A stretch of DNA of 64,000 bases, taken from the NCBI GenBank assembly GCA_002633025.1, contig NMRB01000759.1:144307-208306 (forward strand), read 5' to 3'. This document shows, piece by piece, positions 32,580 to 44,180 of the stretch; within the stretch, counting starts at the first letter, position 1; each line of letters opens with the position of its first letter. Made by a program: the position numbers and the translations under genes. This stretch comes from Notospermus geniculatus (Eukaryota; Nemertea; Pilidiophora; Heteronemertea; Lineidae). The notes below the pieces were generated by a model. That model ran no database searches. It was not told the origin of the DNA and worked only from the letters and a program-made list of their open reading frames with translations.

Positions 32580-35500
32580 TCCTGGAAAACCAAATTGGAA
32601 ATGAAATACATGTACAGTACAGGTTAAATTACGGGAATGTAGGCATGATACGTCATACACTGGTGGACAGAAATATTAGGACACCAAACCACCAATCCAA
32701 TTGATTTTCTTCATATTGGCTTTTGTTTTCACCTACTGATTTTTTAGGCAGCAAAAGCCGTCATGTTAGGTTTTCCCACTTTTAGTCAGAGAAATATAGC
32801 GGTTTGCACTGAAACTTCACTAGGTGTTATCAACCACAAGAACGAGTGGAAAAACGTTTTACATTTTAAACTCATCAGTCATCCTTTTTAAAATTGAGGT
32901 TGTACATGTATAATATCAATCATAATAAAAACGAGTGGAATAAAGTTTTACATTTTAAACTCATCAGTCACCCTTTTTAACAATGGGTTACCACCAGTTG
33001 TACATACAATTTTTCCTTGGTGGAATTGCCTATGGTATAAAGTCTGTTAGTCAAATTGGGTAGAGTTGCTGAGGGAGAGCTCGATGTCAGTTCTATTCAG
33101 TAGGCCTACACCATAACATGAATTGCTAGCTCTCAAAATATAATTTAGTTATTTTTCTCTCGTCACCTTATATTACATAGGCTCTAAAGAATATTTTGTT
33201 CTAGTTTCACTGCAAAATATCGGTTATTTCTAAAATTTCTGAGGCATTGAAAAATACATTCCATAATCAACTGGAAATGAGGAAAATATGTCAAAATATG
33301 TACATGTGTATTAAGTATAATATGTGTGAGGACAAATGCGGGTACTATAATATTCTTACCTTCGTTTAGGGGAAGTGAAGGAAGGGAAAGATGTAATGGA
33401 TAGTCCAAACATAGATAAAAGAAAATCAAGGAAACTAGAGTAGAACTGCCCGCCATCATGTAAATGCAATATAACTCTATGGGCGTCCCTGCTGGCATAC
33501 TAACTACCGTATGGTACACGTATACACAAAATGCACATGACTGTACTTCAACCATTTCTTAAGACAAAGGACATTTTTACACTAAGCACTGACCTTGAGT
33601 CGAGCCCTGAGCATTGAAAGAAAGGATGGATTACTGCAGAATTGATTCTCGACACAAAGTGTGCATTCAAGTCCAATTATTCTAAGGATGCTCTTTGTTT
33701 AGCAATTGTTTAGTATGGAAATGGATGAAATATAGGCCTATTCAATTTTAGCTTGTCAATATGTATTTTAGAAACAATATTCTACATATTCCGCTACATA
33801 TTAGACTCATCAAATGTATAATATTTAGAAAGGTATGCAATTGGTCTAACACCTCAGTAAATTATACGAGATTTTAGAATTTTTACTCACCTCTGAGTCC
33901 GCCATCATTCCACTTCACAAGTTGAAATGTCTAAGAAATTCAGATAAATTGTTGATTTGTGGCTTGAAATCCTGACGTCTTTCTCCTATGTAAAAATCAG
34001 TCCCTTAAGATTCCTCTGACTGAAAATTCACTTCTGTGTCGGCAAACTATCTCGTGCACCATTTTATAGGAAAGATTTCAAACACTAAACAAACAGACAG
34101 AAAGTCGTGAAAAACAACGCTACCTTTCAATTCAACTCGTGTTTTTACAGAAGGCTTAGTGGCAAAATGGAGCACACAAAATTGGCAAAACTGTCATTTA
34201 TTCCACAGACAGTTTACCTCCAAACTTTCTCTGTGAAAACATGAATGTGATTTTTGGGTCTGCCTTGACTACCGAAACATGAATGCCAAAGCGAAGTTTG
34301 TTGACTCATGGTTTACTCAACCTAGCTGTCATGACGAGCAATGTCAGTAATTAATCACAATTAGGGATGTGTTTGATTTAATTCTTCTCTAATTGTTAAC
34401 ATTTACAAATCCCTCTACTATAAGCTGATGAGTAAGTTCAGATATCAGATATCCCTGTTCAGAATAATAATCCTGGACGAAATTCCCAAAGGCAGTGACT
34501 TGTATTTGAGGTTAGATTCCGCAAGATTTGTGCAAATTGGCAGTAATTATTCGTCCCTGCCAAAGTTGCACAGATACCCCTGGTCGGAAGGTACTCATCG
34601 TCAACGTTTCAAAAAAATTGACCAAAGAGGCAATTAAAAAACATATGTATCATGACTTCATTGTTTACATTCAATCTTTATAAACGTGGATGTCTACATT
34701 ATGTTATTTTGGACTTTTGGAACATGCCAACCCACCAAATTGAAGACTTTCGGTATCAAAAGAATTTCTAGAGGGTATGCCACCAACACATTACTCATAT
34801 CACAAAGAATGACTGGACACAAACAAATAAAATGTTAATAAAGAATGATTTTCATGGCCTGGGAAACCCCCCACAATATATATTTAAGTTATCAGAGTTT
34901 CGAATTTCTGCAACGACAGTGCACATACATGTAAATGCTTCAGTATTTTGATAAACGAGACATTTTCCTGTTTAACTGCATAGATATCCCTGTTCACAAG
35001 GTCATAATCATGCAGCTGGCAAAATTTCAGCAAAATTGACCCATACAGTGAGGTTATTTAAAGGAAAATAACTTTTACAATATTTGCAAAACTTTTCTTC
35101 ATCAAAGTCATCTTTCTGCCACTCCACCATGCAAACTCCGCCATGTTCTTTCCTAGTTGCCATAGACTATTGTACGTACTTAAGTCACAAATACACATAT
35201 AGCACAATACAGCATTAATCTGCACCAAAGGGCTTATTTGCTAATCACCCCGGATGTAATCAAAGGAAGCGTTGTTTGTGCCATGTGTGGCAGACAGGCT
35301 TGCCATAAGTATCTAACAAAATGTGAAGGTGAAATTCATGTATAGTAGGATGAATGCTGATGATAATACATGTACTTCAAACACCATTTTAGTGATGAAA
35401 GTCGAAGGAAAATGACTAAGACAATTTCAATAATGTTCATCCAGTATTTTTTCATTGCTGTGTAGCCTACATGCCATCACAATGTAATTGACCACTTCAG

Positions 35501-35850
35501 GTACCCACCCTCAAACCTATAAGTGATAGTCAATAATGCTCCATAAACCAAGTACCGGTAGCCTTTGTTGTAACTGTGAAACAACACTGTAAAGAGCATT
35601 CTCTTGCAACAAATAATCTCGGAAACAAACGGACTTTTAGTAAAATATGCATTCAACTGCTTCCGCCTTAACTGCTTTGTAAACATTCCTGTTCCCAATC
35701 ATTCTCCCAATGTATGTACTCGCAATCAAAAATTCTGTCCTTTGTTCTGTGCAATTTGCACCAAAATAACAATCCAAATATCTCTGACGTAGCAACTGAG
35801 TAAAATTATTGACAAGGAAAATTCTGCATTTTTTAAATGGTCACATTCAA
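32580..35850. other. 5' non-coding part of the EnSpm element
   Basis: AT-rich and without a credible ORF. At 32656 TACACTGGTGGACAGAAAT looks like a Tc1/mariner end and may pair with ACCACCAGTTGTA near 33000. About 105 bases around GAGTGGAA..TTTTACATTTTAAAC are directly repeated at 32843 and 32932. The transcription start of the element genes should lie here, but no clear core promoter is readable. Confidence 0.5.
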
Positions 35851-36923
35851 ATGGTTTTCTAAAGAACCCTGAACGGTTTCACCAAAATACCCTTTCCAGG
35901 GGTTTCATAAAGAACCCTCCAGGGTTTCACAGAACCGTTTCCTGATGTTGGCTAGAACATTCAAGGGTTTCACCAAAATACCCTTTTATGGTTTCATAAA
36001 GACCGCAGCCAGGGTTTCACCAAAATACATTTCCAAGGGTTTGCTATGGAACGCTCAACAGTTGCACGAAATTACACTTTCACTTTTCTATAAAAAAAAA
36101 CTCAAAAGCTGCCAAGGGTTTCCTAACAAAGGTTTTGCTTGTAAAAAACATGGTATCCAACTAAAGCTAATTATGGGTAGGTTTGAACTGATTTCCTAAA
36201 TTTTCATGAAAAGACTACTGTCTGTAAAATCAAAAAACTTGGCACTTCGACGCTCTACATGTAACTTTCGGAGTCTCCAGGGGCGTAGCTAGATGGGGCA
36301 AGGGGGCATCGCCCACAGGCCACCCCGAAAAACGTGTTTTTCATGCAAATTTGGCTGGAAAATGGCAAAATAGTGTCTTTTGCCCCATCCCCTATGAACT
36401 TTTGCCCCCCCCCCTCCGGACAAAATAAGCTAGCTACGCCCCTGGTGTTGAACTGTTGGGCTGCGCACGGTAATTGTCGGGATAACTGCGCGGGCGTGCA
36501 TACATGTAGGCCTACCCGTGCCATTATCATACAGGGTCACTTTTCCAGTTCTTTAATCTATACTCATTCATGCAAATTTACCTATTGCACATTACAACTG
36601 TATTTGCGTCGAATTGTGGATTTTGTTCCAACATTTCAGCAGGTACAGTGTCAAATAGTTTTATAGACGAAAATGGTTCTTTATAAAACCGTAATATTCA
36701 TAGAACCCTACTGGCTTAACTGGGGCGTCGAAACCCTAAGGTTCCAAAAGGAACCATACGTTTTTTTATAAAACCCCCTCAAAGAACCCTATTTCTGCGT
36801 AAAACCATCTTGCGTGTCTAAAGAACCCTAAGGGTTCTCTGTGGCGTCAAAGAACCCTAAGGTTTCAAAAGAAATCCTATGGTTCCTTATAGAACCCTCA
36901 AAGAACCCTTTTTGCTAAGAGTG
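35850..36923. repeat. Right subterminal array, split by a MITE
   Basis: GGTTTCATAAAGAACCC, GGTTTCACCAAAATACCC and GGTTCTTTATAAAACC type motifs run from 35850 to about 36130 and again from 36665 to the end. The gap between holds the insert at 36278-36444 and unrelated DNA. Less regular than the left array. Confidence 0.8.
36278..36444. mobile_element. MITE inside the EnSpm right end
   Basis: The ends CAGGGGCGTAGCTAG and CTAGCTACGCCCCTG are exact inverses. The interior has C and G runs. The end sequence is hAT-like, but the 8 bases on each side do not match, so the TSD is not demonstrated. Confidence 0.7.
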
Positions 36924-37942
36924 CAAAACATACCCCAAACTGTCTCCTTATAGAAACCCAACGAAATGTTATAAATGAGAAAATTTATGCTGTAATTCAA
37001 AGTACTCAGCAATATACTGAATCTGCCAATGATGAATATTATGGAGAGGAACGTCGTGGATATCGTTTCCTGCTCTTCAAACTCCAGGAGGTGGTAATAG
37101 GACCAGACTATTCCTTGCGGACTGATCGTGATGACGTAGAGGAAAGAGATAGCGACCAGGTTCCATATACAACGTATCTCCTTTACTGACATCTCACGTC
37201 TGAGGCCAGTGCCTCTGGAAGAACGCCACATTGCACTGCAGAGAAACACGTTAAAGGTTGGAATGAGAATACAGGGGAGAAAGTTGTTGAGAAAATAATG
37301 TATTGTGCCTAGAATAAACTCAGCGGATGCGGAGAACAGTCTTGAATCCAGATAACATGACGTATGTCCGCCGTGTGTCGTGGATATGGCACTCAAAGGA
37401 ATTTCCTTCAAATTCCACAGACTCGTCATTAGAAGGAGAAACGCAAGTGCCGCCCACCTGCGGGTCTGTGTTATTGCAGTCTGCCCCTTAAGAGGAAAAG
37501 CTATAGCAAAACACCTTTCAAATGAGAACAGAACGAGAATATATCCACTCAGAGATTGTGCGATATTCAGGAAAAAACGGAAAACTTTGCAAGTTCCTTC
37601 ACTTAAAGTATCAAATCTGAATTTAAAGCGTCCACCTGTCAGAATCGGAAGCCCGTCCGATAACCACGTGACTAGGGTCACAAGGACCAAGTTTGCTGCA
37701 TCTGAGATGGACAGTGAAGTCAGGTACTGCATCGTGGCAGAATCTTTCTTCTTGCATTTGTAAAACACGATGACCGAAAGAACGTTTCCTGCTGTTCCAA
37801 TAACGAAGAAAAATGGTATGATATAAGCGGTGAAGATTTCAATTACTCTCATCGCGCTGCTTAGAGGAAAACTGGCGTCGACTTTCATTGTTGCAGACGG
37901 GTCAGTGAACTCTGTGAGGCGGAAACGGGCAAGATTTTCCAT
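36887..37942 (-). CDS. Family A GPCR truncated by the EnSpm insertion
   Basis: The ATG at 37942 opens 351 codons. Native codons run to 36924, and the last 11 (TLSKKGSLRVL) are read from the transposon end. Seven membrane segments are visible. TM1 has GN (52-53). TM3 ends FERCFAIAFPLK (ERC in place of DRY, 142-144). Cys118 and Cys196 can form the loop disulfide. TM6 includes ISFLYVITISPQG. TM7 has NYSINFLIY (316-324) in place of NPxxY. Helix 8 starts GFYKETVWGMFC. The intact gene would have 364 residues by joining to 25791-25866. The receptor could still fold and signal with a foreign tail. The ligand is unknown; the NFLIY ending is seen in peptide-type invertebrate receptors. Confidence 0.88.
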   Translation of the reverse strand: MENLARFRLTEFTDPSATMKVDASFPLSSAMRVIEIFTAYIIPFFFVIGTAGNVLSVIVFYKCKKKDSATMQYLTSLSISDAANLVLVTLVTWLSDGLPILTGGRFKFRFDTLSEGTCKVFRFFLNIAQSLSGYILVLFSFERCFAIAFPLKGQTAITQTRRWAALAFLLLMTSLWNLKEIPLSAISTTHGGHTSCYLDSRLFSASAEFILGTIHYFLNNFLPCILIPTFNVFLCSAMWRSSRGTGLRREMSVKEIRCIWNLVAISFLYVITISPQGIVWSYYHLLEFEEQETISTTFLSIIFIIGRFSILLSTLNYSINFLIYNISLGFYKETVWGMFCTLSKKGSLRVL

Positions 37943-38147
37943 TCTTCAACTCGTACCCCAGCTTTCGAATTCTCAAACTGAAATTTCTATTTATTATAAA
38001 TTGCTGTTGCAAATGTTTACGGGAGAATCCCACATGCCTTATGCATAAAATATCTTACTCCTTAACTTAGTTTTCCCTTAATACCACTAAGGATTCCTTA
38101 CAGAAGGACATTTCTTAAGTGATATGCATAAAATGTCTTAAGGCTTC

Positions 38148-38281
38148 CTTTACACAGAACTATACGGTATACGAACACCGCGGTTAACAATGGCTTCACG
38201 GTCGTGAATCCACTGGAAGCCTTTGTTAAATGGCGTCTTCGTATACCGTATACTAAGTACTTCTATGTAAGGGAAGCCTAA
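38148..38281. mobile_element. Hairpin MITE within the foldback left arm
   Basis: AGGCTTCCTTTACACAGAA at the left and its near inverse TTCTATGTAAGGGAAGCCT at the right; the arms include CTATACGGTATACGAA and TTCGTATACCGTATAC. This block is absent from the right arm of the host element. Confidence 0.65.
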
Positions 38282-39410
38282 GGTAAACCTTAGGGATGTA
38301 TTTTCCCTCAAGTCAAGGAAACTTCCTTAAATTCTGAGGATGTCAGTTACAGGCAGTTATCACTTATGCCACACATCTCAGCCAATCGGGGCGACCATTA
38401 CAAACAGATTTAGTCTAAATTGGTTTGGTAAGTGATTGCGCAGTCTTGTCCAGAGAAGGTTTCTTAGTGGCTGAGGAAAATGCGCAATGCCACAAGGCCT
38501 AACTCGAGGCCTACATGCATTGAACTGACGTGTCCCTACTGAAGATACCTCTGGAAGTACCTTAAGATAAGAAGTGTTTGAGGGGATTTCCTTACCGTAA
38601 GACTGTTTATGCATACCACATAAGAAAAGGGTAATTCTTAGGACGAAACTAAAGAGATATTAGATTTAAGGGAAATTTTGCACTTAAAGGGCCTCTAAAG
38701 GCAGCTTGCTATTGGGCTACTAACAGTGCTGCGACTATACAACAGGTGACGCTAGTAACCATGAACTCATGAATTGTGGATCAAATGTTGACATTGATGA
38801 AATTTTACTTCAAAAATGATGCCCAAGTTGGTTCCCCATGCCACCAATTCCGTGTTAATCACACCAATATCGAGTACTAAAAAGCTGCCTCTAGAGGCCC
38901 TCTAAGATGTTTTATGCATACGGTCCCAGGACTAAACGTCTCCGAGTTTGTTTTTAACCCAGAGGTCAAGTCAAGTAAAGATAACAGTCTGTGGGCCATA
39001 ACATCTTCAGTGTAAAATTTCCCTTATATCTGATAATTTCCCTTAAGTTTTGTCCTAAGAATCATCCTTGCCTTAGATGGTAGTCTATGCATGAACAATC
39101 TTAAGCTAAGGAAATTCACACAAATCAGTCCTTATCGTAAAATACCTCCAGAGGTACCTTAATGGAGAAAAGTCGACAGTTTAATGCATACAGGCCTCGA
39201 GTTAGGCCTTGTAGCGTTCGGTATTTTTCGGTATTTTAAGTAAAAGCCCAAGTAGTTTCCTCAACCACTCAGGAACATTCTGTGTGCAACATTGCGCAAT
39301 CACTTACCAAACCAACTTAGACTAAATCTGTTTGTAATGGTCCCTCCGATTGGCTGACATATGTGGCATATTTGATAACTGGCGGTAATGGACAACCTTA
39401 TAAGTTTGTA

Positions 39411-39583
39411 ATGCCCGTTGTACACGGTAGGATTTTTTTGTACTAAAAATTATAAATGAGGCTCATGAAGGGTGATTTCGGTCATAGGCTACCGATTGCC
39501 TTGCTGAAAGGCATTGTGAACACCCATTTAGGCCCCATTTATAATTTTTAGTACAAGAAAATCCTACCGTGTACAACGGGCAT
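39411..39583. mobile_element. MITE, ATGCCCG family, copy 3
   Basis: The ends ATGCCCGTTGTACACGGTAG are inverted, with TA on both sides (39409-39410 and 39584-39585). Very like 23853-24023 with inverted interior. Inserted in the right arm of the foldback at 38040-39712. Confidence 0.85.
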
Positions 39584-39914
39584 TAGACTTGAGGATGGAA
39601 ATTTCTGCCCTAAGGCTTACCTTAAGACGTTTTATGCATACAGTATCACTTAAAAATGTCCTTCCGTAAGGAATCCTTAGTGATTTTAAGGGGAAAGATG
39701 TTTTAGGAATAGGGCCCCAGTTCTTAATAATGGCCCTAAATGTAGCGCACGAGATCAAGTTATATTTTTGGTAGTGGTCACGATTATATTGCCTGTGATT
39801 ATTAAGTGGTAAAAGGAGTTATTTCGAAAGCTTGTTGTAGTTATAAAAACCAGTGATCGTTACGGAGTATATTCCGAATAACAATTAAATATTGTATGAT
39901 ATATAAAGCTTGTT

Positions 39915-40251
39915 ACGGTGGCCCATAGAGCTCATTGATGAAAAATATTTACATTTGCAATTTTTTTTTCAATTCGATAATTTTTTCTTGGGGGTTTTTA
40001 CAATTTTTGGAAGTTCCCACCGCGGTGAAAATATTACCACCACGGTGAGAATATTTCCACCTCGGTGGAAATATTTCCACCGCGGTGAAAATTAATTTCC
40101 ACCGAGGTGGAAATATTCTCACCGCGGTGGTAATATTTTCACCGCGGTGGGAACTTCCAAAAATTGTAAAAACCCCAAGAAAAAATTATCGAATTGAAAA
40201 AAAAATTGCAAATGTAAATATTTTTCATCAATGAGCTCTATGGGCCACCGT
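39915..40251. mobile_element. Near-perfect hairpin element with 8-bp TSD
   Basis: Arms of about 160 bases start ACGGTGGCCCATAGAGCTC and close with the exact inverse. The TSD AGCTTGTT is exact at 39907-39914 and 40252-40259. The centre holds repeated CACCGCGGTG and CACCTCGGTG boxes in both orientations. No ORF. Confidence 0.88.
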
Positions 40252-40259
40252 AGCTTGTT

Positions 40260-42480
40260 ACCTGTGCTAGCCTCATAACTAGCCATGTATTTTACGGACA
40301 TCATCATTTTTAAGGTAGGATATGAGCTAAGTGGAATTCTCCCGTAGATGTGATGGCTAAATAGATTGAAAAATGGATTTGTCAATAACTTCCTGGCTGG
40401 TGAATGGAAGGCTACATTCCCAAACCTGAAAGTACAAAACAAATCTGTTTTCGTACTGACATCCTTTGCTACGACAACTCCACGACTGACGAGTCTGTTG
40501 ACGATCCAAAGATCGCAAGAACGCCAATATGCGTTTTGTATCAGCCGACACACAACGCAAATACACCGCAGACGATGCAAGCGGATTTGAACGTGTACGG
40601 TTGTTTGCGTCAGATATCGGGGGTTAATCCCATTCGTCGCTTGTGTGCGGCTGAGATTTTGGAAGTTATGTCCAGCGTAGGCGCATACATAGTGTTTTGA
40701 TAGGATATCCCACTAAACTACAATGTAATCGCATCTAGCAGTCGCCAGCAGGCTGGCACACTCGCATGATGTTGCTTGCGTCTAGCGATTCACGTGGCAG
40801 CAAAATCACACGTTTCCGTGATATGTTGCTTTCTGAATTCGTGACGCAAGCAATCAATGTCGCAATATCCGTCGCAGTCGCAGTCAGATGCACACGAATG
40901 CGATACCTGCGTTTTCGATCGCTTGCAACCAGAAACGGATAATAGGGTAGGGACACACCTAACACGATGCGCTGACGCATTGCAAAACTGAATGATTCGA
41001 AGCAAATAATCCAATACCGGTACCTAAAAGATAAGGCTGATTCAGAGGTGTCTCAAATCTAAGAGCTAATTTGAGTGGTCTACTTGACTTAAGTGTCATA
41101 CTGAATCCCACTTGTGCGGTGCACCAACGTTCAGGAGGTGTGTTGGTTCGCTCTGCGTTGTAGCTGTTTGAATAATAAAGGGCCATAGGGATGGGCGGTT
41201 ATGTCCGCATAAATTAGACGCGCACAAAACGTCTTTGTTAGTGTAAAACATATGTTTTTGTGCCAAAACAGATATTTTTGTGTAAAAACATGCTTACAAA
41301 ACGTGGTTATTTTCGGCAAAACATGTGTTTCCCAAAACGAATATATTTCGTGCAAAACAGATGTCAGTTTGTCGATAAACACGAACGTTTTACCCGATTT
41401 TTATATTTTCTCACAGAGATGACGGCTCGCAGAGAGCAAACCACAGAGATGTTTTTCAAATATATGCGTCCAAAAAAGAGAAAACTTGAACAGAAAATTT
41501 GAAAATTCCCACACCGCTCGCCAGTTACTTCTTTGTTATGTACATTTGCACTATTCCCGCTCTTTGACTAAACTCATTTGTGACCAAAGCACCAGTGACA
41601 GAGCTGAACAATACCCGCAGTGGACACAAAAGATTTAGGGTCGGCACGTGCACTGAATGGGGAAGGCTTCCGGGTGTCGCAAACTCGCTGATAAGACCTC
41701 ATGTTCATCTGTGGTCAACTGCAAACCTGATCAATGGGCCTATCTTTGGCTGACCGACCATTGAAGTCCAAAAATTGTTGCAATCGGTTTTCGAAAAGAG
41801 TATATCAGGGTGATCGGATTTAATCTGAATGTGAATGACTGGTCGTTTGACCAGCGGACAAAGGAAGTTCCGTGGATTGCCACCAGGGAATGAGGTCAGG
41901 TATAGCTAGCCCCCCCCCCCCGCCTAAAGAGAAGGGCATCATAGGATTTACAGGAACAGGAATTGATATCACACTCTTGAAGTTTTGAGTGGGAAATTCA
42001 AATCTGACTTGTATGTGAATGGGCACGACCGGCAGTTCTCTCTCTGGTCTTAGAGTGCATGCATATACAGCACGGGGAGAACCATAGGCATAATAAACAA
42101 GGAAGATGTCTATATTGTCATGATTACACCAGTGCTTTTCGTACGATCAGTGTCCATGACCGTGCGTCCCTTCATCCAAACCGCCGAAATAACCCTAAAT
42201 GAGTGGTGAAATGTGACATTCATCCTTGGCAACAGACTTAAGAACCACACTTAACTCTAAGTACCATACTGAGCTAAGAATGGTGCTTAAGACGGTTCGA
42301 GAATTTCAATTTAAGTAGAGTATATAGCTTAGTACTGAAATTGGAATGAACAGATCTATAGCTGCTGTATGGGCGGTTATAACCGCAAAGAAGGACATCA
42401 AAACGAGGACATCGTATATGCAAAACGAGGACATTGTATTTGTTCAATGAAGTCTATGTGATGTAGCGCGATGTCTACGT
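40260..42480. other. No gene seen
   Basis: No supported reading frame. 41220-41370 is a degenerate run of words such as TTTTGTGCAAAACA, and 42370-42440 repeats CAAAACGAGGACAT. A poly-C run lies at 41909-41920. Confidence 0.5.
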
Positions 42481-42489
42481 TACACGGCA

Positions 42490-43335
42490 TAGTCGCCACA
42501 TGTTGGCAGAAGGAATTTTGTAAAGGTATGTTTTTGCTACTTTTTTATTTGCATGATTTCATTCAAAATGTTTATATCACTGTGTACTACTCATCGAGGC
42601 CTTTCATAATATATCCATATAATATATATTCATAATATATTTCAAATATTCCGTGCAGAAATGTGATTTTGGGGCACTTTTATCAAAATTATGTTGCCCA
42701 TGCTTGCAACACCTTTGACAGAGCCCCTTGAACCCAATGGTCATGCCGGTAGATAAAAATCAATGGCCATTGAATAGTTTGTGGGATTGACGGGGTGCCA
42801 ACAGGCTGTGAATTGGTCAACTACCAGAAATCCACTGAATTGACGCAGCCTGTTATGGAAATTGACCCTGCATGACAAACGCAACCTTCAGCCACAACTG
42901 GGTTTCTTCATTCATTGTGAACGAGAAATGACAATACTTAGTTTTCATTCACCACCACAACTCACATTAGTGCAGAGGCCTGTGTCAAAGCTGTTGCACG
43001 CGTGGCCAAAAATCAGTATTTGGATAAAAGTGCCCCAAAATCACATTTCTACACGGAGTATTTGAAATTTCAGGATATTTTATGAAAGGCCTAGATGAGT
43101 AGAACACAGGGATATAAAAATTTCGTATGAAATCATGCAAATAAGAAAGTAGCAAAAAACATACCTTTACAACATTCCTTCCGTCCAATGCGGTTATCAG
43201 CGGATGTTTTCGTCGCTGATACCATTAGATAGCCAGGAAAATTTACCACTACATATGTCGGATTTAATTTTCTTCACCCCATTGGTTTGGAGATATTCAA
43301 GATAAACTGCTGTCCATTTACTTTTGGCCATGAGT
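42490..43335. mobile_element. Diverged palindromic MITE, relative of 44181-45061
   Basis: The left part TTTGTAAAGGTATGTTTTTGC and the right part AAAAAACATACCTTTACAA are inverse copies. The interior CTCATCGAGGCCTTTCATAATATAT and the GTGCCCCAAAATCACATTT word are shared with the two later copies. The outermost ends are less clear here. Confidence 0.65.
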
Positions 43336-43934
43336 GTATGATGCATGACATGCATTGACTGTGAATGAATGACTTTTGCCAGCACCAACAGAAAACCTCT
43401 CGTCGTGCCAATTGAGACTGGCATTTTCGGCCTTTACAGCTTAGTTACTTAGTGTAAAAGTTGTACATGTATATTGGGTAAGACTTCACAAAATGTTTCC
43501 TAAATAGTTCTTCTGTCAGTTGGTCGACAAAAATTCAACTACCACGACCGTACTGCCACGTCGTTGGACATGTGACCTGATGACCGTGACCTGCACCTTC
43601 GCAGTGGCCTCCTGGCGGCTGAATCATAAGTAGGACTACAGCTGTTCTGCCCTCTATAGGAGATTGATAGAGTTAAATCGTAATTAAAATCGCTAATTAC
43701 TAATTAACCAGAGTAGCTGAGGGGCTGTAAAAAAGTTATGGTTGTTTTCGATCGATAGCCGACCTTTGACCGTTTACCGCTCGTCAATAGTTGGTCTGGT
43801 TTGTTCTGTAGCTCCACAGCTGGAATTTCTATATAGTAGTAGTGGTATGGAATCATCAAGGGCGGTCCTTGCGGGCGATAATGGTACTTGTGGGGCTTCG
43901 CCCATACGTATCACAGTTCGCCTCAATTCGACGA
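43330..43934 (-). repeat. 600-bp unit, inverted copy
   Basis: Inverse of 22441-23040. Its homology stops at 43934, exactly where the LTR-like element begins, which supports a later insertion there. Confidence 0.82.
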
Positions 43935-44180
43935 GTTCTCTTGCACATCAACTGGTCAAATCGTCAGTAAGGGATTATTGAAATCTGTCGCCAATAGTCG
44001 ATACTGTACACCCCGCCCATACTCTTTAGTGGTTATAGACCTGGGGCATAGATGGTACGACATGACTGCTAATTGGAGATTCTCACGTTACATGCGTGGA
44101 AACCAAACACCCCCTGGTCTGATGCACGTAACTTAACAAACGTACGTATGTGCATCGCACCAAATGTCTGCTGTAACGTA

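Larger units (their letters stand above)
25869..36923 (-). mobile_element. EnSpm/CACTA transposon, apparently full length (11,055 bp)
   Basis: The left end reads CACTCTTAGCAAAAATGG and the right end is the inverse, CCTTTTTGCTAAGAGTG. CA lies on both sides (25867-25868 and 36924-36925) as a 2-bp TSD. Long subterminal arrays of GGTTCTTTAAAGAACC-like palindromes lie inside both ends. The minus strand encodes a SAM-domain protein in nine exons and, within its first intron, an 836-residue transposase. The CACT- ends, the short TSD, the subterminal repeats and the HDLLEG transposase all fit EnSpm/CACTA. The transposase frame is unbroken, so activity may be recent. Confidence 0.92.
38040..39712. mobile_element. 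Large foldback element with two nested inserts
   Basis: Left arm 38040-38620 and right arm 39060-39712 are inverse copies. Shared words are AAGGATTCCTTAC, ACAAACAGATTTAGTCTAA, GGTTTGGTAAGTGATTGCGC and AAGGCCTAACTCGAGGCCT. The left arm holds a hairpin at 38148-38281 and the right arm a MITE at 39411-39583. No ORF. Confidence 0.78.

Noticed and set aside
37380-37763. 127-codon plus-strand frame
   Set aside because: Antisense shadow of the GPCR coding region.
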